NCBI GenBank assembly: GCA_029212275.1
Contig: JARGOI010000150.1
Coordinates: 1 to 6,302, forward strand
Source of the DNA: Thalassolituus sp.
GTDB lineage: Bacteria; Pseudomonadota; Gammaproteobacteria; Pseudomonadales; Oceanobacteraceae
Length of the DNA stretch: 6,302 nt
Reading direction: 5' to 3'
Shown piece after piece: positions 1-4,977 of this stretch. A program made the position numbers and the translations under genes. Under the pieces are notes generated by a model. It ran no database searches, had not been told where the DNA came from, and worked only from the letters and a program-made list of their open reading frames with translations. How positions within the stretch are numbered: the first letter of the stretch is position 1; every line of letters starts with the position of its first letter.

Positions 1-150
1 TTGTACCTCCGAGAAGTACTGACCAATGCGTTTACCAAAGGCTGGGCCATTGTTATGAGAAAAATCGGCAAATGTGAATTGGCTGAAAACCAATGTCACC
101 AGAAGGGCGATGATATGAGTGCGGGTATGAGCACGGGGACGGACTTGCAT
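1..150 (-). CDS. Partial gene, exported protein N-terminus (hypothetical)
   Basis: The minus strand is open from an ATG at 148-150 to the left edge, giving 50 codons of a gene truncated by the window. The product starts MQVRPRAHTRTH, a basic n-region, followed by a hydrophobic stretch (IIALLVTLVFSQF, about residues 13-25) and a plausible signal peptidase I site TFA|D near residue 28. This points to export to the periplasm or outer membrane. The mature part visible (DFSHNNGPAFGKRIGQYFSE) is too short for me to assign a family. A good Shine-Dalgarno, GGAGGT on the minus strand at 154-159, sits just before the ATG and decides both strand and start; the plus-strand reading frame over the same bases lacks such support. 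The gene lies 170 bp downstream of umuC on the same strand and probably has its own promoter. The role is unknown; the gene call itself is fairly secure. Confidence 0.72.
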   Translation of the reverse strand, partial: MQVRPRAHTRTHIIALLVTLVFSQFTFADFSHNNGPAFGKRIGQYFSEVQ

Positions 151-320
151 AGAACCTCCAATGTTTTACGTAAGATAAATCGGATTTTAGTTGCGATTTA
201 ACATTAATCGTCCAATCACATTAATAGGCTTGTATTGCAGTAATGATACGAAGTTGTGACAAGATGATGGTGGGTCATCGCTGCTCTATAAAAGTTCATA
301 TTTCATACAACATAGAATAA
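151..320. other. Spacer between umuC and the exported-protein gene
   Basis: I see no gene in these 170 bp. The stretch holds a direct repeat ACATTAAT (201-208 and 218-225), a short inverted repeat CGATT/AATCG (194-198 and 206-210) and a weak 5-bp hairpin GATGA/TCATC (263-267 and 275-279). The hairpin lacks a convincing T-run, so no clear terminator for umuDC is visible. The promoter of the leftmost gene should lie here, reading leftward. A TTGTCA on the minus strand near 255-260 could be a -35, but no good -10 is correctly spaced, so I do not call it. Confidence 0.4.
154..159 (-). promoter_or_regulatory. Shine-Dalgarno of the partial exported-protein gene
   Basis: Read on the minus strand the bases are GGAGGT, a near-perfect anti-16S match, with 3-4 nt to the ATG at 148-150. 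The spacing is on the short side but workable. The site fixes the start of the leftmost gene. Confidence 0.65.
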
Positions 321-1589
321 TTAACGCACCCTCGGCAACGCCGACCAATGGGTTGTATAAGCCGGAGATAAGTAGTCACGCTTCATGGCCCACGCGTGTT
401 GTAATCCTTGGCGCGCAAACAACAGCGACTTTGGATGTTTCTTGTTTAACGAATCCATCAGCGCCATCAATTCAGGGCTTTTAGGATCAAACTTCGTTTT
501 GGCAAAAAAATCCGGTTGGTATACGCCGTGATCGTAAAAATCATTTAATACAATCCCGCCTTTGGCATAGCGAAAGCCATCTTTCCATAACCGATTTAAC
601 AAACTATTCGCTGCGGTCAATAAGGTGCGTGTATCGTCCGTTGGATACTCTAACGGTAGGGTCGCGCTGTTAGCGTATTGCGGGTCGTTGCTATTAAATA
701 CGCCAGTACGAATAAAAACCGTAATGCTACGGCAACGCTGACGCTCTTGCCGTAACTTCTCGGCACCGCGTGCGGTATAACTGCCAATCGCTTCGCGCAT
801 TTCTTGTTGCCGAGTAATACGCTGGCCAAAACTGCGGCTGCAAATAATTTGTTGTTTGGTCGCCGGAACATCGTCTAAGTCGAGACAAGACTCACCGTTA
901 AGCTCGCGCACGGTGCGCTCTAACACCACCGAAAAGCGACTGCCGATGTCTCTAGGAGACTGCTTGGCCAAATCCCACGCCGTCACAATATCGAGATCGT
1001 TTAAGCGCCGCCGTAAACGCCGACCTACACCCCACACATCTCCAACCTGCACCAAGCGTAATAACTTTTCTTGGCGTGTTGGATCGGTTAAATCAACCAC
1101 CCCCTGAGTAGCTTTATATTTTTTCGCCGCATGATTGGCCAACTTCGCCAACGTCTTGGAGGGCGCAATGCCCACGCTTACCGTAATGCCAACGTGTTGC
1201 TGCACGGTATTGCGTACTTCATAGCCAAATTCTGTGAGTGCTTGCACATTGTCCACGCCGGTTAAATCCAGAAACGCCTCATCAATGGAATACACCTCCG
1301 CCACCGGCGCTAAGGCCTCTAGCGTGTGCATCACCCGATTGGATAAATCGCCGTACAACGCATAATTAGAAGAAAAAATCCGCACGCCATGCTGCGCTAA
1401 CGTATCTTGTATTTGATGCACCGGCACTGCCATATTAATGTTCAGCGCTTTCGCTTCGGCACTGCGCGCAACAATACAACCATCATTGTTCGACAACACC
1501 ACAATCGGTTGCCCGACCAAATCCGGCCGAAACAAGCGCTCGCAACTGGCGTAAAAATTATTGCAATCGACTAGGGCAAACACCGTCAC
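321..1589 (-). CDS. umuC: UmuC, catalytic subunit of DNA polymerase V
   Basis: This Y-family translesion polymerase makes the polymerase V core with two cleaved UmuD' subunits and copies past lesions at low fidelity during the SOS response. From the GTG at 1587-1589 it is 422 residues, the E. coli UmuC length. Visible landmarks are: palm motif FALVDCNNFYASC with metal-binding D8 and steric-gate Y13; SNNDGCIVAR at about 33-42; catalytic SIDEAF with D103 and E104; a helix-hairpin-helix region near 181-200 (VGDVWGVGRR); CSRSFGQRIT at 250-259 opening the little finger; a beta-clamp-binding-like QPDFF at 358-362; and a C-terminal DUF4113-like tail ending YTTHWSALPRVR. The frame stays open upstream to an ATG at 1659-1661, but I chose the GTG. 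It overlaps the umuD stop (GTGA), has a GAGGTG Shine-Dalgarno 8 nt upstream, and gives the family N-terminus. All key residues are intact, so the enzyme should be active. Confidence 0.96.
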   Translation of the reverse strand: MTVFALVDCNNFYASCERLFRPDLVGQPIVVLSNNDGCIVARSAEAKALNINMAVPVHQIQDTLAQHGVRIFSSNYALYGDLSNRVMHTLEALAPVAEVYSIDEAFLDLTGVDNVQALTEFGYEVRNTVQQHVGITVSVGIAPSKTLAKLANHAAKKYKATQGVVDLTDPTRQEKLLRLVQVGDVWGVGRRLRRRLNDLDIVTAWDLAKQSPRDIGSRFSVVLERTVRELNGESCLDLDDVPATKQQIICSRSFGQRITRQQEMREAIGSYTARGAEKLRQERQRCRSITVFIRTGVFNSNDPQYANSATLPLEYPTDDTRTLLTAANSLLNRLWKDGFRYAKGGIVLNDFYDHGVYQPDFFAKTKFDPKSPELMALMDSLNKKHPKSLLFARQGLQHAWAMKRDYLSPAYTTHWSALPRVR

Positions 1590-2041
1590 TGACGACGCAC
1601 CTCGCGCACCACATTGGTGACCACACCAAAGATCTCTAACGACTGACCTTCTTGCAGCCAAATAGGCGCAAACGCTGGGTTGTGTGCCAATAAACCCAAA
1701 GGTTGGCGGCTCAGCTCTTTGACCGTGTACTCATCGTCGATATTCGCGATGACAATATCCTTGTGGCGCGCCTCCAAGGCCCGATCAACCACCAAAATAT
1801 CCCCCGAAAAAATCCCCGCATTGATCATCGAATCCCCATCCACACGTACAAAAAACGTCGCCGCAGGATGCTTAATACACAACTCGTTTAAATCCAGAGT
1901 GCGTTCAATGTAATCCTGCGCCGGAGACGGAAACCCCGCAGCCACCCGATCCTGAAACAGCGGAATGGCAACCCGACAATGCGCCTCGGCAAAGTGATTG
2001 GCGATATGATCAAAAGACGAACCTAAAATGATGACAGACAT
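1586..2041 (-). CDS. umuD: UmuD, self-cleaving polymerase V accessory subunit
   Basis: UmuD is a LexA-like S24 protein. RecA filaments on single-stranded DNA stimulate its self-cleavage to UmuD', which activates UmuC. The 151-residue product has the cleavage region DRVAAGFPSP with the scissile bond expected at A35-G36 (Ala-Gly as in LexA; Cys-Gly in E. coli UmuD). The nucleophile is S71 in DGDSM and the general base is K108 in YTVKEL. The Ser-Lys spacing of 37 matches E. coli S60/K97. The C-terminus FGVVTNVVREV is typical. The protein is 12 residues longer than E. coli UmuD (139), with the extra residues at the N-terminal arm that is removed or rearranged on activation. The start is the only plausible ATG; its Shine-Dalgarno is weak. 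The gene is first in the operon, overlaps umuC by 4 nt, and lies just downstream of an SOS box. Confidence 0.96.
   Translation of the reverse strand: MSVIILGSSFDHIANHFAEAHCRVAIPLFQDRVAAGFPSPAQDYIERTLDLNELCIKHPAATFFVRVDGDSMINAGIFSGDILVVDRALEARHKDIVIANIDDEYTVKELSRQPLGLLAHNPAFAPIWLQEGQSLEIFGVVTNVVREVRRQ
1598..1603 (-). promoter_or_regulatory. Shine-Dalgarno of umuC inside the umuD 3' end
   Basis: On the minus strand this reads GAGGTG, 8 nt before the GTG start of umuC and inside the last codons of umuD. Together with the GTGA stop/start overlap it supports translational coupling and fixes the umuC start. Confidence 0.6.
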
Positions 2042-2052
2042 AACAATACCAA

Positions 2053-2072
2053 TACTGTATGGATGAACAGTA
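2053..2072. promoter_or_regulatory. LexA (SOS) box of the umuDC operon
   Basis: The sequence is TACTG-N10-CAGTA with the spacer TATGGATGAA. It keeps the CTGT-N8-ACAG core of the gamma/betaproteobacterial LexA operator with perfect outer arms. It starts 11 bp upstream of the umuD ATG and overlaps the proposed -10, so bound LexA would block the promoter until RecA-stimulated LexA cleavage. This is the expected arrangement for tightly repressed umuDC. Confidence 0.93.
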
Positions 2073-2096
2073 TATCTGAGGATTGGCTAGAATCAA
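2069..2096 (-). promoter_or_regulatory. Sigma70-like promoter of umuDC
   Basis: On the minus strand a -35 TTGATT (2091-2096) and a -10 TATACT (2069-2074) are separated by 16 bp. The -10 shares bases with the LexA box. Transcription would start near 2062, giving a leader of about 20 nt before the umuD ATG. Confidence 0.7.
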
Positions 2097-2111
2097 TGCG
2101 CGTTTACACGC
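2095..2111 (+). repeat. 17-bp direct repeat, copy 1
   Basis: AATGCGCGTTTACACGC matches the copy at 2239-2255 in 16 of 17 positions, 144 bp apart. It overlaps the -35 end of the umuDC promoter. It contains a small dyad GCGT/ACGC. It could be a protein-binding site or a leftover of a local duplication. Confidence 0.6.
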
Positions 2112-2114
2112 TTA

Positions 2115-2142
2115 ATGCAATTTGGCGTTGCGCGTTTTGCAT
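2115..2142. repeat. Inverted repeat ATGCAA/TTGCAT
   Basis: The perfect 6-bp arms are ATGCAA (2115-2120) and TTGCAT (2137-2142). They flank an inner GCG/CGC pairing (2125-2127 with 2131-2133). It may be a hairpin of the proposed RNA if transcription starts upstream, or an operator. Confidence 0.4.
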
Positions 2143-2166
2143 CTTAGTTTGCTGAAAACATGTTAT

Positions 2167-2180
2167 TAATCAGATGATTA
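2167..2180. repeat. 14-bp palindrome, operator-like
   Basis: TAATCA-GA-TGATTA is a perfect dyad with 6-bp arms and a 2-bp centre, the size of a site for a dimeric helix-turn-helix regulator. No matching regulator gene is in the window, so a regulatory role is inferred from shape alone. Confidence 0.35.
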
Positions 2181-2225
2181 GATAAAACTGAAATGTGATA
2201 GTGTGCCAATTGTAAAGATTGCATG

Positions 2226-2255
2226 GTGTGTAAATGCGAATGCGCGTTTGCACGC
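2226..2255 (+). ncRNA. 13-bp stem-loop of a candidate plus-strand small RNA
   Basis: Bases 2226-2238 pair with 2243-2255 without a mismatch in RNA, closing a 4-nt loop AATG. Three of the 13 pairs are U-G (2227/2254, 2231/2250, 2235/2246). They are stable only in the plus-strand transcript and would be A-C mismatches on the other strand. The stem is followed after 2 nt by a terminator hairpin with the same strand-specific wobbles. This looks like the 3' part of a structured small RNA or leader. The 5' end and function are unknown, and I recognise no RNA family. Confidence 0.5.
2239..2255 (+). repeat. 17-bp direct repeat, copy 2
   Basis: AATGCGCGTTTGCACGC differs from copy 1 (2095-2111) at one base. 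This copy supplies the loop and 3' arm of the RNA stem-loop at 2226-2255. Partial relatives lie at 2130-2142 and, inverted, at 2226-2238. Confidence 0.6.
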
Positions 2256-2257
2256 AT

Positions 2258-2287
2258 AAAAAAAGTGTCGCAAAGGGCGCTTTTTTT
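2258..2287 (+). terminator. Rho-independent terminator, plus strand
   Basis: The stem has seven A-U pairs (A-run 2258-2264, T-run 2281-2287) continued by GTGTC/GGCGC (2265-2269 with 2276-2280), around a 6-nt loop GCAAAG. Two U-G pairs (2266/2279, 2268/2277) favour the plus-strand RNA. The U-run makes it an efficient-looking terminator. There is no rightward gene before it, so it must end an RNA started inside the intergenic region. The A/T runs could also stop leftward transcription. Confidence 0.65.
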
Positions 2288-2400
2288 ATGTAAAACAGAT
2301 GGATAGACTGAAATGAGTCAAGGGAAGCGAAACGTGGAAGTGCGCATGCTTATGAAGAAACTGTTAAGGCTTAAGTTTATCCATTCAGTAGTAACTAATT

Positions 2401-3711
2401 ATGAAGAATAATAAATTACAGTACTATTTTCATACTTTGAGTGGCAGTTTTGAGCTATCGGTTGAAGCGCATAACAAAGAAAGCTCAGCAGCTCTTTATG
2501 AGCTTCACTCTATCTTCTTCGAAATTGAGGGAAATTGGTTTGTTTATGATGATAGTAATATTCATTATGTGACAATGAAAATGAAAGAAGAGCTTCGGCT
2601 TTATACCAATAAGTATCGCCAGATAGTGCCACAAATTAATCAGCTTAATGCAAAAATATCTCATATGAATTGTGGCGAAGGTTTTGCTCTCCTACCAGTC
2701 AAACCAGTCTCAACAATAGATAGACTAAGGGTTGAGGCTGCAGTTTTAGAAAGCAACCTCCCAAATAGAAAAAGTACTGGAGATGATTTTTCTAGTGATG
2801 ACATTGGAGATGATTTTTTTAGTGATGACATTGGAAAGTTTAGGCTGCAGATTCAAGGCTACAATTTCTTCAGCCCTAGAGTAGATGTCAAAACTAAAAT
2901 TGGGCCATCAAGAAGGCAAGACCGTAAGTGTAGATTTTGCGGAGGAACTTCACAGACAGGGGCAAAGTTTAAGAAGAAAGCTCATGCGATACCTGAGAGT
3001 ATAGGAAATAAAAACATCATATGTAATGAAGAGTGTGACGCTTGCAATGAGTTTTTTGGAGTTACATATGAGAAGTCACTAGTAGAGTACTTTAATATCT
3101 ACCGGGTCATTGATGGAGTCAAATCAAAAGAAGGTTACCCAAGGATCTCCTATCAAAATGGTTATGCGTTTCATTCCAATGGTGTTGCACAAGTTTATTC
3201 TGAAGACATCATTGAAGATGAACATGGGAATGTACAAATAAAGTTGAAGTCCAACGAGTATTTCAACGAGAACTATTTTTATAAGTCGTTGTGTAAAATG
3301 GCCCTCTCAGTTATTGATGTTAATGAGTTGCCTTCACTTCAAAGGACTTTGAAATGGCTGATGGATAAGTATGAGGCCGGAGTAGATCTTCCTCTTGTAG
3401 GGATGCTAATTAGTCCTGCGGGATATGAGAGTGAGCCAAAGATTATTATCATAAATAGAGTTGACGATTCATTAAGTTCACCGCATGTGTTATGTGAGTT
3501 AAGAGTAGGCTATTATAAATTTTTATTTATTTTGCCGTATTCAGATAAAGATGAACTTAAATACTCATCTAAAAATGAAATGGAGGAGCTATTTAAAGTG
3601 TTTCCTCAGTTTTCCACGGATGTAGGTTGGATATATAAGAAATTTTCAGTCAATAAAATGGTAAAGCCTGTGTTTGCAGTGAACCTCAATAACTCGCAGG
3701 TAGAGCCTTAA
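2401..3711 (+). CDS. HNH endonuclease-like protein (HNH_5 type)
   Basis: The 436-residue protein carries a zinc-bound HNH-like core at about 177-220. C177-x2-C180 (CRFCG) is followed by the H195-containing AHAIPES, a G202, and C212-x2-C215-N216 (CDACNEFFG). This Cys4 plus H..N layout is that of the HNH_5 family, in which such modules cut DNA. The 1-125 region (helical, with aromatic patches) and the 225-436 region are unrecognised and may give specificity or partner contact. An acidic linker GDDFSSDDIGDDFFSDDIG (about 127-145) comes from a 27-bp tandem duplication. The ATG at 2401 is the first possible start, since an in-frame TAA lies at 2392-2394. No good Shine-Dalgarno precedes it, so expression may be low. 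The gene is AT-rich compared with umuDC and diverges from it. It heads a rightward group with a membrane protein and an AAA+ ATPase, which suggests phage defence; that role is inferred. Confidence 0.85.
   Translation: MKNNKLQYYFHTLSGSFELSVEAHNKESSAALYELHSIFFEIEGNWFVYDDSNIHYVTMKMKEELRLYTNKYRQIVPQINQLNAKISHMNCGEGFALLPVKPVSTIDRLRVEAAVLESNLPNRKSTGDDFSSDDIGDDFFSDDIGKFRLQIQGYNFFSPRVDVKTKIGPSRRQDRKCRFCGGTSQTGAKFKKKAHAIPESIGNKNIICNEECDACNEFFGVTYEKSLVEYFNIYRVIDGVKSKEGYPRISYQNGYAFHSNGVAQVYSEDIIEDEHGNVQIKLKSNEYFNENYFYKSLCKMALSVIDVNELPSLQRTLKWLMDKYEAGVDLPLVGMLISPAGYESEPKIIIINRVDDSLSSPHVLCELRVGYYKFLFILPYSDKDELKYSSKNEMEELFKVFPQFSTDVGWIYKKFSVNKMVKPVFAVNLNNSQVEP
2779..2832 (+). repeat. 27-bp in-frame tandem duplication in the HNH gene
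   Basis: Two adjacent 27-bp units (2779-2805 and 2806-2832) match in 26 of 27 positions, a C/T change. They encode GDDFSSDDI and GDDFFSDDI. The near-identity points to recent replication slippage. The reading frame is kept, so only the acidic linker length changes. The second unit contains a run of seven T, a likely frameshift hotspot. Confidence 0.9.
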
Positions 3712-3816
3712 CAAAACCATCCACCCGATGCCTTCACGACGCGCCTTTTATACTTGGCGTGTGCGCCAATTTAGCAAAAATGCACTCTGGTCAGTTACGG
3801 GTGATGGTAGCGTTAG
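3708..3816. repeat. attC-like imperfect inverted repeat (possible cassette recombination site)
   Basis: The left arm begins in the HNH stop codon: TTAAC (3708-3712), AAA, then ACCATC, an unpaired C, and ACCC (to 3726). The right arm is GGGT-GATGGT (3799-3808), AGC, then GTTAG (3812-3816). The outer TTAAC/GTTAG boxes pair with one wobble. The inner 10-bp arms pair with one extrahelical base. Order, spacing, bulge and overlap with the stop codon resemble integron attC sites (R'', L'', L', R'), and 109 bp is within their size range. The R' box deviates at the last position of GTTRRRY and R'' is imperfect. No second site and no integrase gene are seen, so this stays tentative. Confidence 0.35.
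3754..3769. repeat. Hairpin TTGGCG/CGCCAA inside the attC-like spacer
   Basis: Perfect 6-bp arms (3754-3759 and 3764-3769) surround a TGTG loop. There is no long T-run after it, so it is a poor terminator. It would form the inner part of the larger inverted repeat, or could act as a transcript-end hairpin for the HNH gene. Confidence 0.45.
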
Positions 3817-3853
3817 AACGGAAAAAAATCGATGAAAATCAGAGGGATTTAGA

Positions 3854-4894
3854 ATGTCAGAAAAACAAGAGCCAACAGTGATTGATCAAGCGACTGATAG
3901 CCTGCTTAGGATCCAAGAGTTTGACGTTGATTTACTTCCTAGGATTGATGAGCTGGGTAGTTCACTTAATTTCGAAAATGCAGTTGCCCCAGCTAGAAGG
4001 CTTATTTCTCTTTACAGGAGATTGTCAACCACAGCACTGGAAGATTTTCCCGTAGCTATTTTGAATAAGATAAAAGCCCAATGTGATGCGGATTACCAAA
4101 AATTTGGTCAAATATTAGAGTTCGATACATCGAGTCAGCAAACCCCCGCATCAGTAAGGGATTCTTATATTAAACAACTGGTAGATGCTTACGATCCTGC
4201 TTTTACTCAGCTAAGCCCTCACATCTCATATTCCCTGCACCGCTCAGCAGATTTTCAACGCTTAGACGCCGACGCTCGCTCCACGTTCCAGCAAATCAAA
4301 GACGAAGCGAATAATATTCAAAGAAGTTTAGAGCAGCAAAAAGAAGCTGGTGAGGAAATTTTAAAAGACATACGTGAGACAGCGGCAGAACAAGGTGTTA
4401 CGCAACAGGCAATATATTTCCAGACAGAATCATCGAGCCATAATACAGATGCAGATAAATGGGAGATGAGAACGATTTGGGTTTCAGTTTTGCTAATGTT
4501 TTTCGCCGTGGGCTCTATTTTCCTTCATAAATGGTCTTGGATAGCCCCTGCAAATACATTTGAAACAGTCCAGTTAGTGTCAAGCAAACTACTGATATTC
4601 GGCGTTCTTACTTATCTTCTGATTCTTTGTGCTAAAAACTATTTAAACCACAAGCACAATTCAATTATTAATAAGCATCGTCAGAATGCACTGATGACTT
4701 ATAAAGCAATGGTGGATGCCTCAGATGATCCCGGGAGCAGAGAAGCCATCTTAATTCAAGCAGCAAGCTGTATTTACAACCCTCAATCCACTGGCTATAC
4801 GACGGGGGGTGAATCGTCTGCAGTATCTGGTAGGTCAATGATTGAAATACTGAGTAAGCCTGTAGTTCAGGCGGCGACTAGTTCTAACAAGTAA
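3854..4894 (+). CDS. Two-helix membrane protein with coiled coil, unknown function
   Basis: The 346-residue protein has no signal peptide. Residues 1-135 are soluble and helical. Residues about 140-180 are strongly charged and helical (QQIKDEANNIQRSLEQQKE), likely a coiled coil. Two membrane helices follow at about 207-225 and 244-262, joined by a short loop (HKWSWIAPANTF), so both ends should face the cytoplasm. The stretch NYLNHKHNSIINKHRQNAL (about 262-280) and the later AASCIYNPQSTGY (303-315), together with AEQGVTQQAIYF (178-189), look like conserved blocks. I recall similar blocks in uncharacterised bacterial proteins, but cannot name the family or verify this here. The start has a good Shine-Dalgarno, GAGGGA at 3842-3847. 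It lies 83 bp before an AAA+ ATPase gene on the same strand. A membrane effector or anchor working with that ATPase is a reasonable inference, not shown. Confidence 0.85.
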   Translation: MSEKQEPTVIDQATDSLLRIQEFDVDLLPRIDELGSSLNFENAVAPARRLISLYRRLSTTALEDFPVAILNKIKAQCDADYQKFGQILEFDTSSQQTPASVRDSYIKQLVDAYDPAFTQLSPHISYSLHRSADFQRLDADARSTFQQIKDEANNIQRSLEQQKEAGEEILKDIRETAAEQGVTQQAIYFQTESSSHNTDADKWEMRTIWVSVLLMFFAVGSIFLHKWSWIAPANTFETVQLVSSKLLIFGVLTYLLILCAKNYLNHKHNSIINKHRQNALMTYKAMVDASDDPGSREAILIQAASCIYNPQSTGYTTGGESSAVSGRSMIEILSKPVVQAATSSNK

Positions 4895-4911
4895 ATCCAG
4901 CCGACCACTAA

Positions 4912-4943
4912 CGCGTCGCTGACTTAGGCATAAGTTGCTCGCG
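4912..4943. repeat. Bulged cruciform between membrane-protein and ATPase genes
   Basis: Outer CGCG arms (4912-4915 and 4940-4943), a GC/GC step (4918-4919 with 4937-4938) and an inner GACTTA/TAAGTT stem (4921-4926 with 4931-4936, one G-T) close a GGCA loop. Unpaired bases lie at 4916-4917, 4920 and 4939. No T-run follows, so it is not a classical terminator. It could be an mRNA processing or stability element. Confidence 0.45.
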
Positions 4944-4977
4944 AATAATGCACAAAAAAATAGGGATCAAAGATTAA

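Larger units (their letters stand above)
2073..2400. other. Divergent intergenic region upstream of umuDC and the HNH gene
   Basis: This stretch of more than 300 bp holds no convincing protein gene but much small-scale structure. From left to right there is the umuDC promoter, a GCGCGTTT-type repeat family (2098-2111, 2130-2142, 2226-2238 inverted, 2242-2255), an inverted repeat (2115-2142), a 14-bp palindrome (2167-2180), a 13-bp RNA stem-loop (2226-2255) and a terminator hairpin (2258-2287). The last 113 bp (2288-2400) run up to the HNH gene without a recognisable promoter or a strong ribosome binding site. The paired stem-loops suggest a plus-strand small RNA ending near 2287; its 5' end is not evident. 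A weak sigma70-like pair, TTGGCG (2122-2127) and TAGTTT (2145-2150) with 17 bp between, is the best candidate I can see for its promoter. Confidence 0.5.

Noticed and set aside
1..201. Plus-strand 66-codon frame beginning TTG
   Set aside because: It is antisense to the minus-strand gene at 1-150, which has a clear signal peptide and Shine-Dalgarno; the plus frame has neither.
650..1107. Open frames inside umuC (minus 650-871, plus 856-1107)
   Set aside because: These are alternative-frame shadows of umuC, whose full-length product is unmistakable.
1590..1661. 24-codon N-terminal extension of umuC from the ATG at 1659-1661
   Set aside because: The extension lies inside umuD in another frame and has no family similarity. 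The GTG at 1587-1589 gives the normal UmuC N-terminus and a GTGA overlap.
1680..1913. Plus-strand open frames over umuD
   Set aside because: They are antisense shadows of an intact umuD, with no start signals.
2073..2400. CRISPR array, tRNA or retron-type RNA in the repeat-rich gap
   Set aside because: Repeats are few, unequally spaced and partly inverted, so not CRISPR. No cloverleaf is seen. No reverse transcriptase gene is in the window.
2313..2411. 32-codon basic ORF (MSQGKRNVEVRML...) overlapping the HNH start by 11 nt
   Set aside because: It could be a coupled leader peptide given the weak HNH ribosome site, but it has only a poor Shine-Dalgarno itself and no recognisable sequence, so chance is as likely.
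3728..3835. 35-codon ORF (MPSRRAFYTWRVRQF...) in the spacer after the HNH gene
   Set aside because: No ribosome binding site is seen, and the frame coincides with the inverted-repeat region; short open frames of this length are common by chance.
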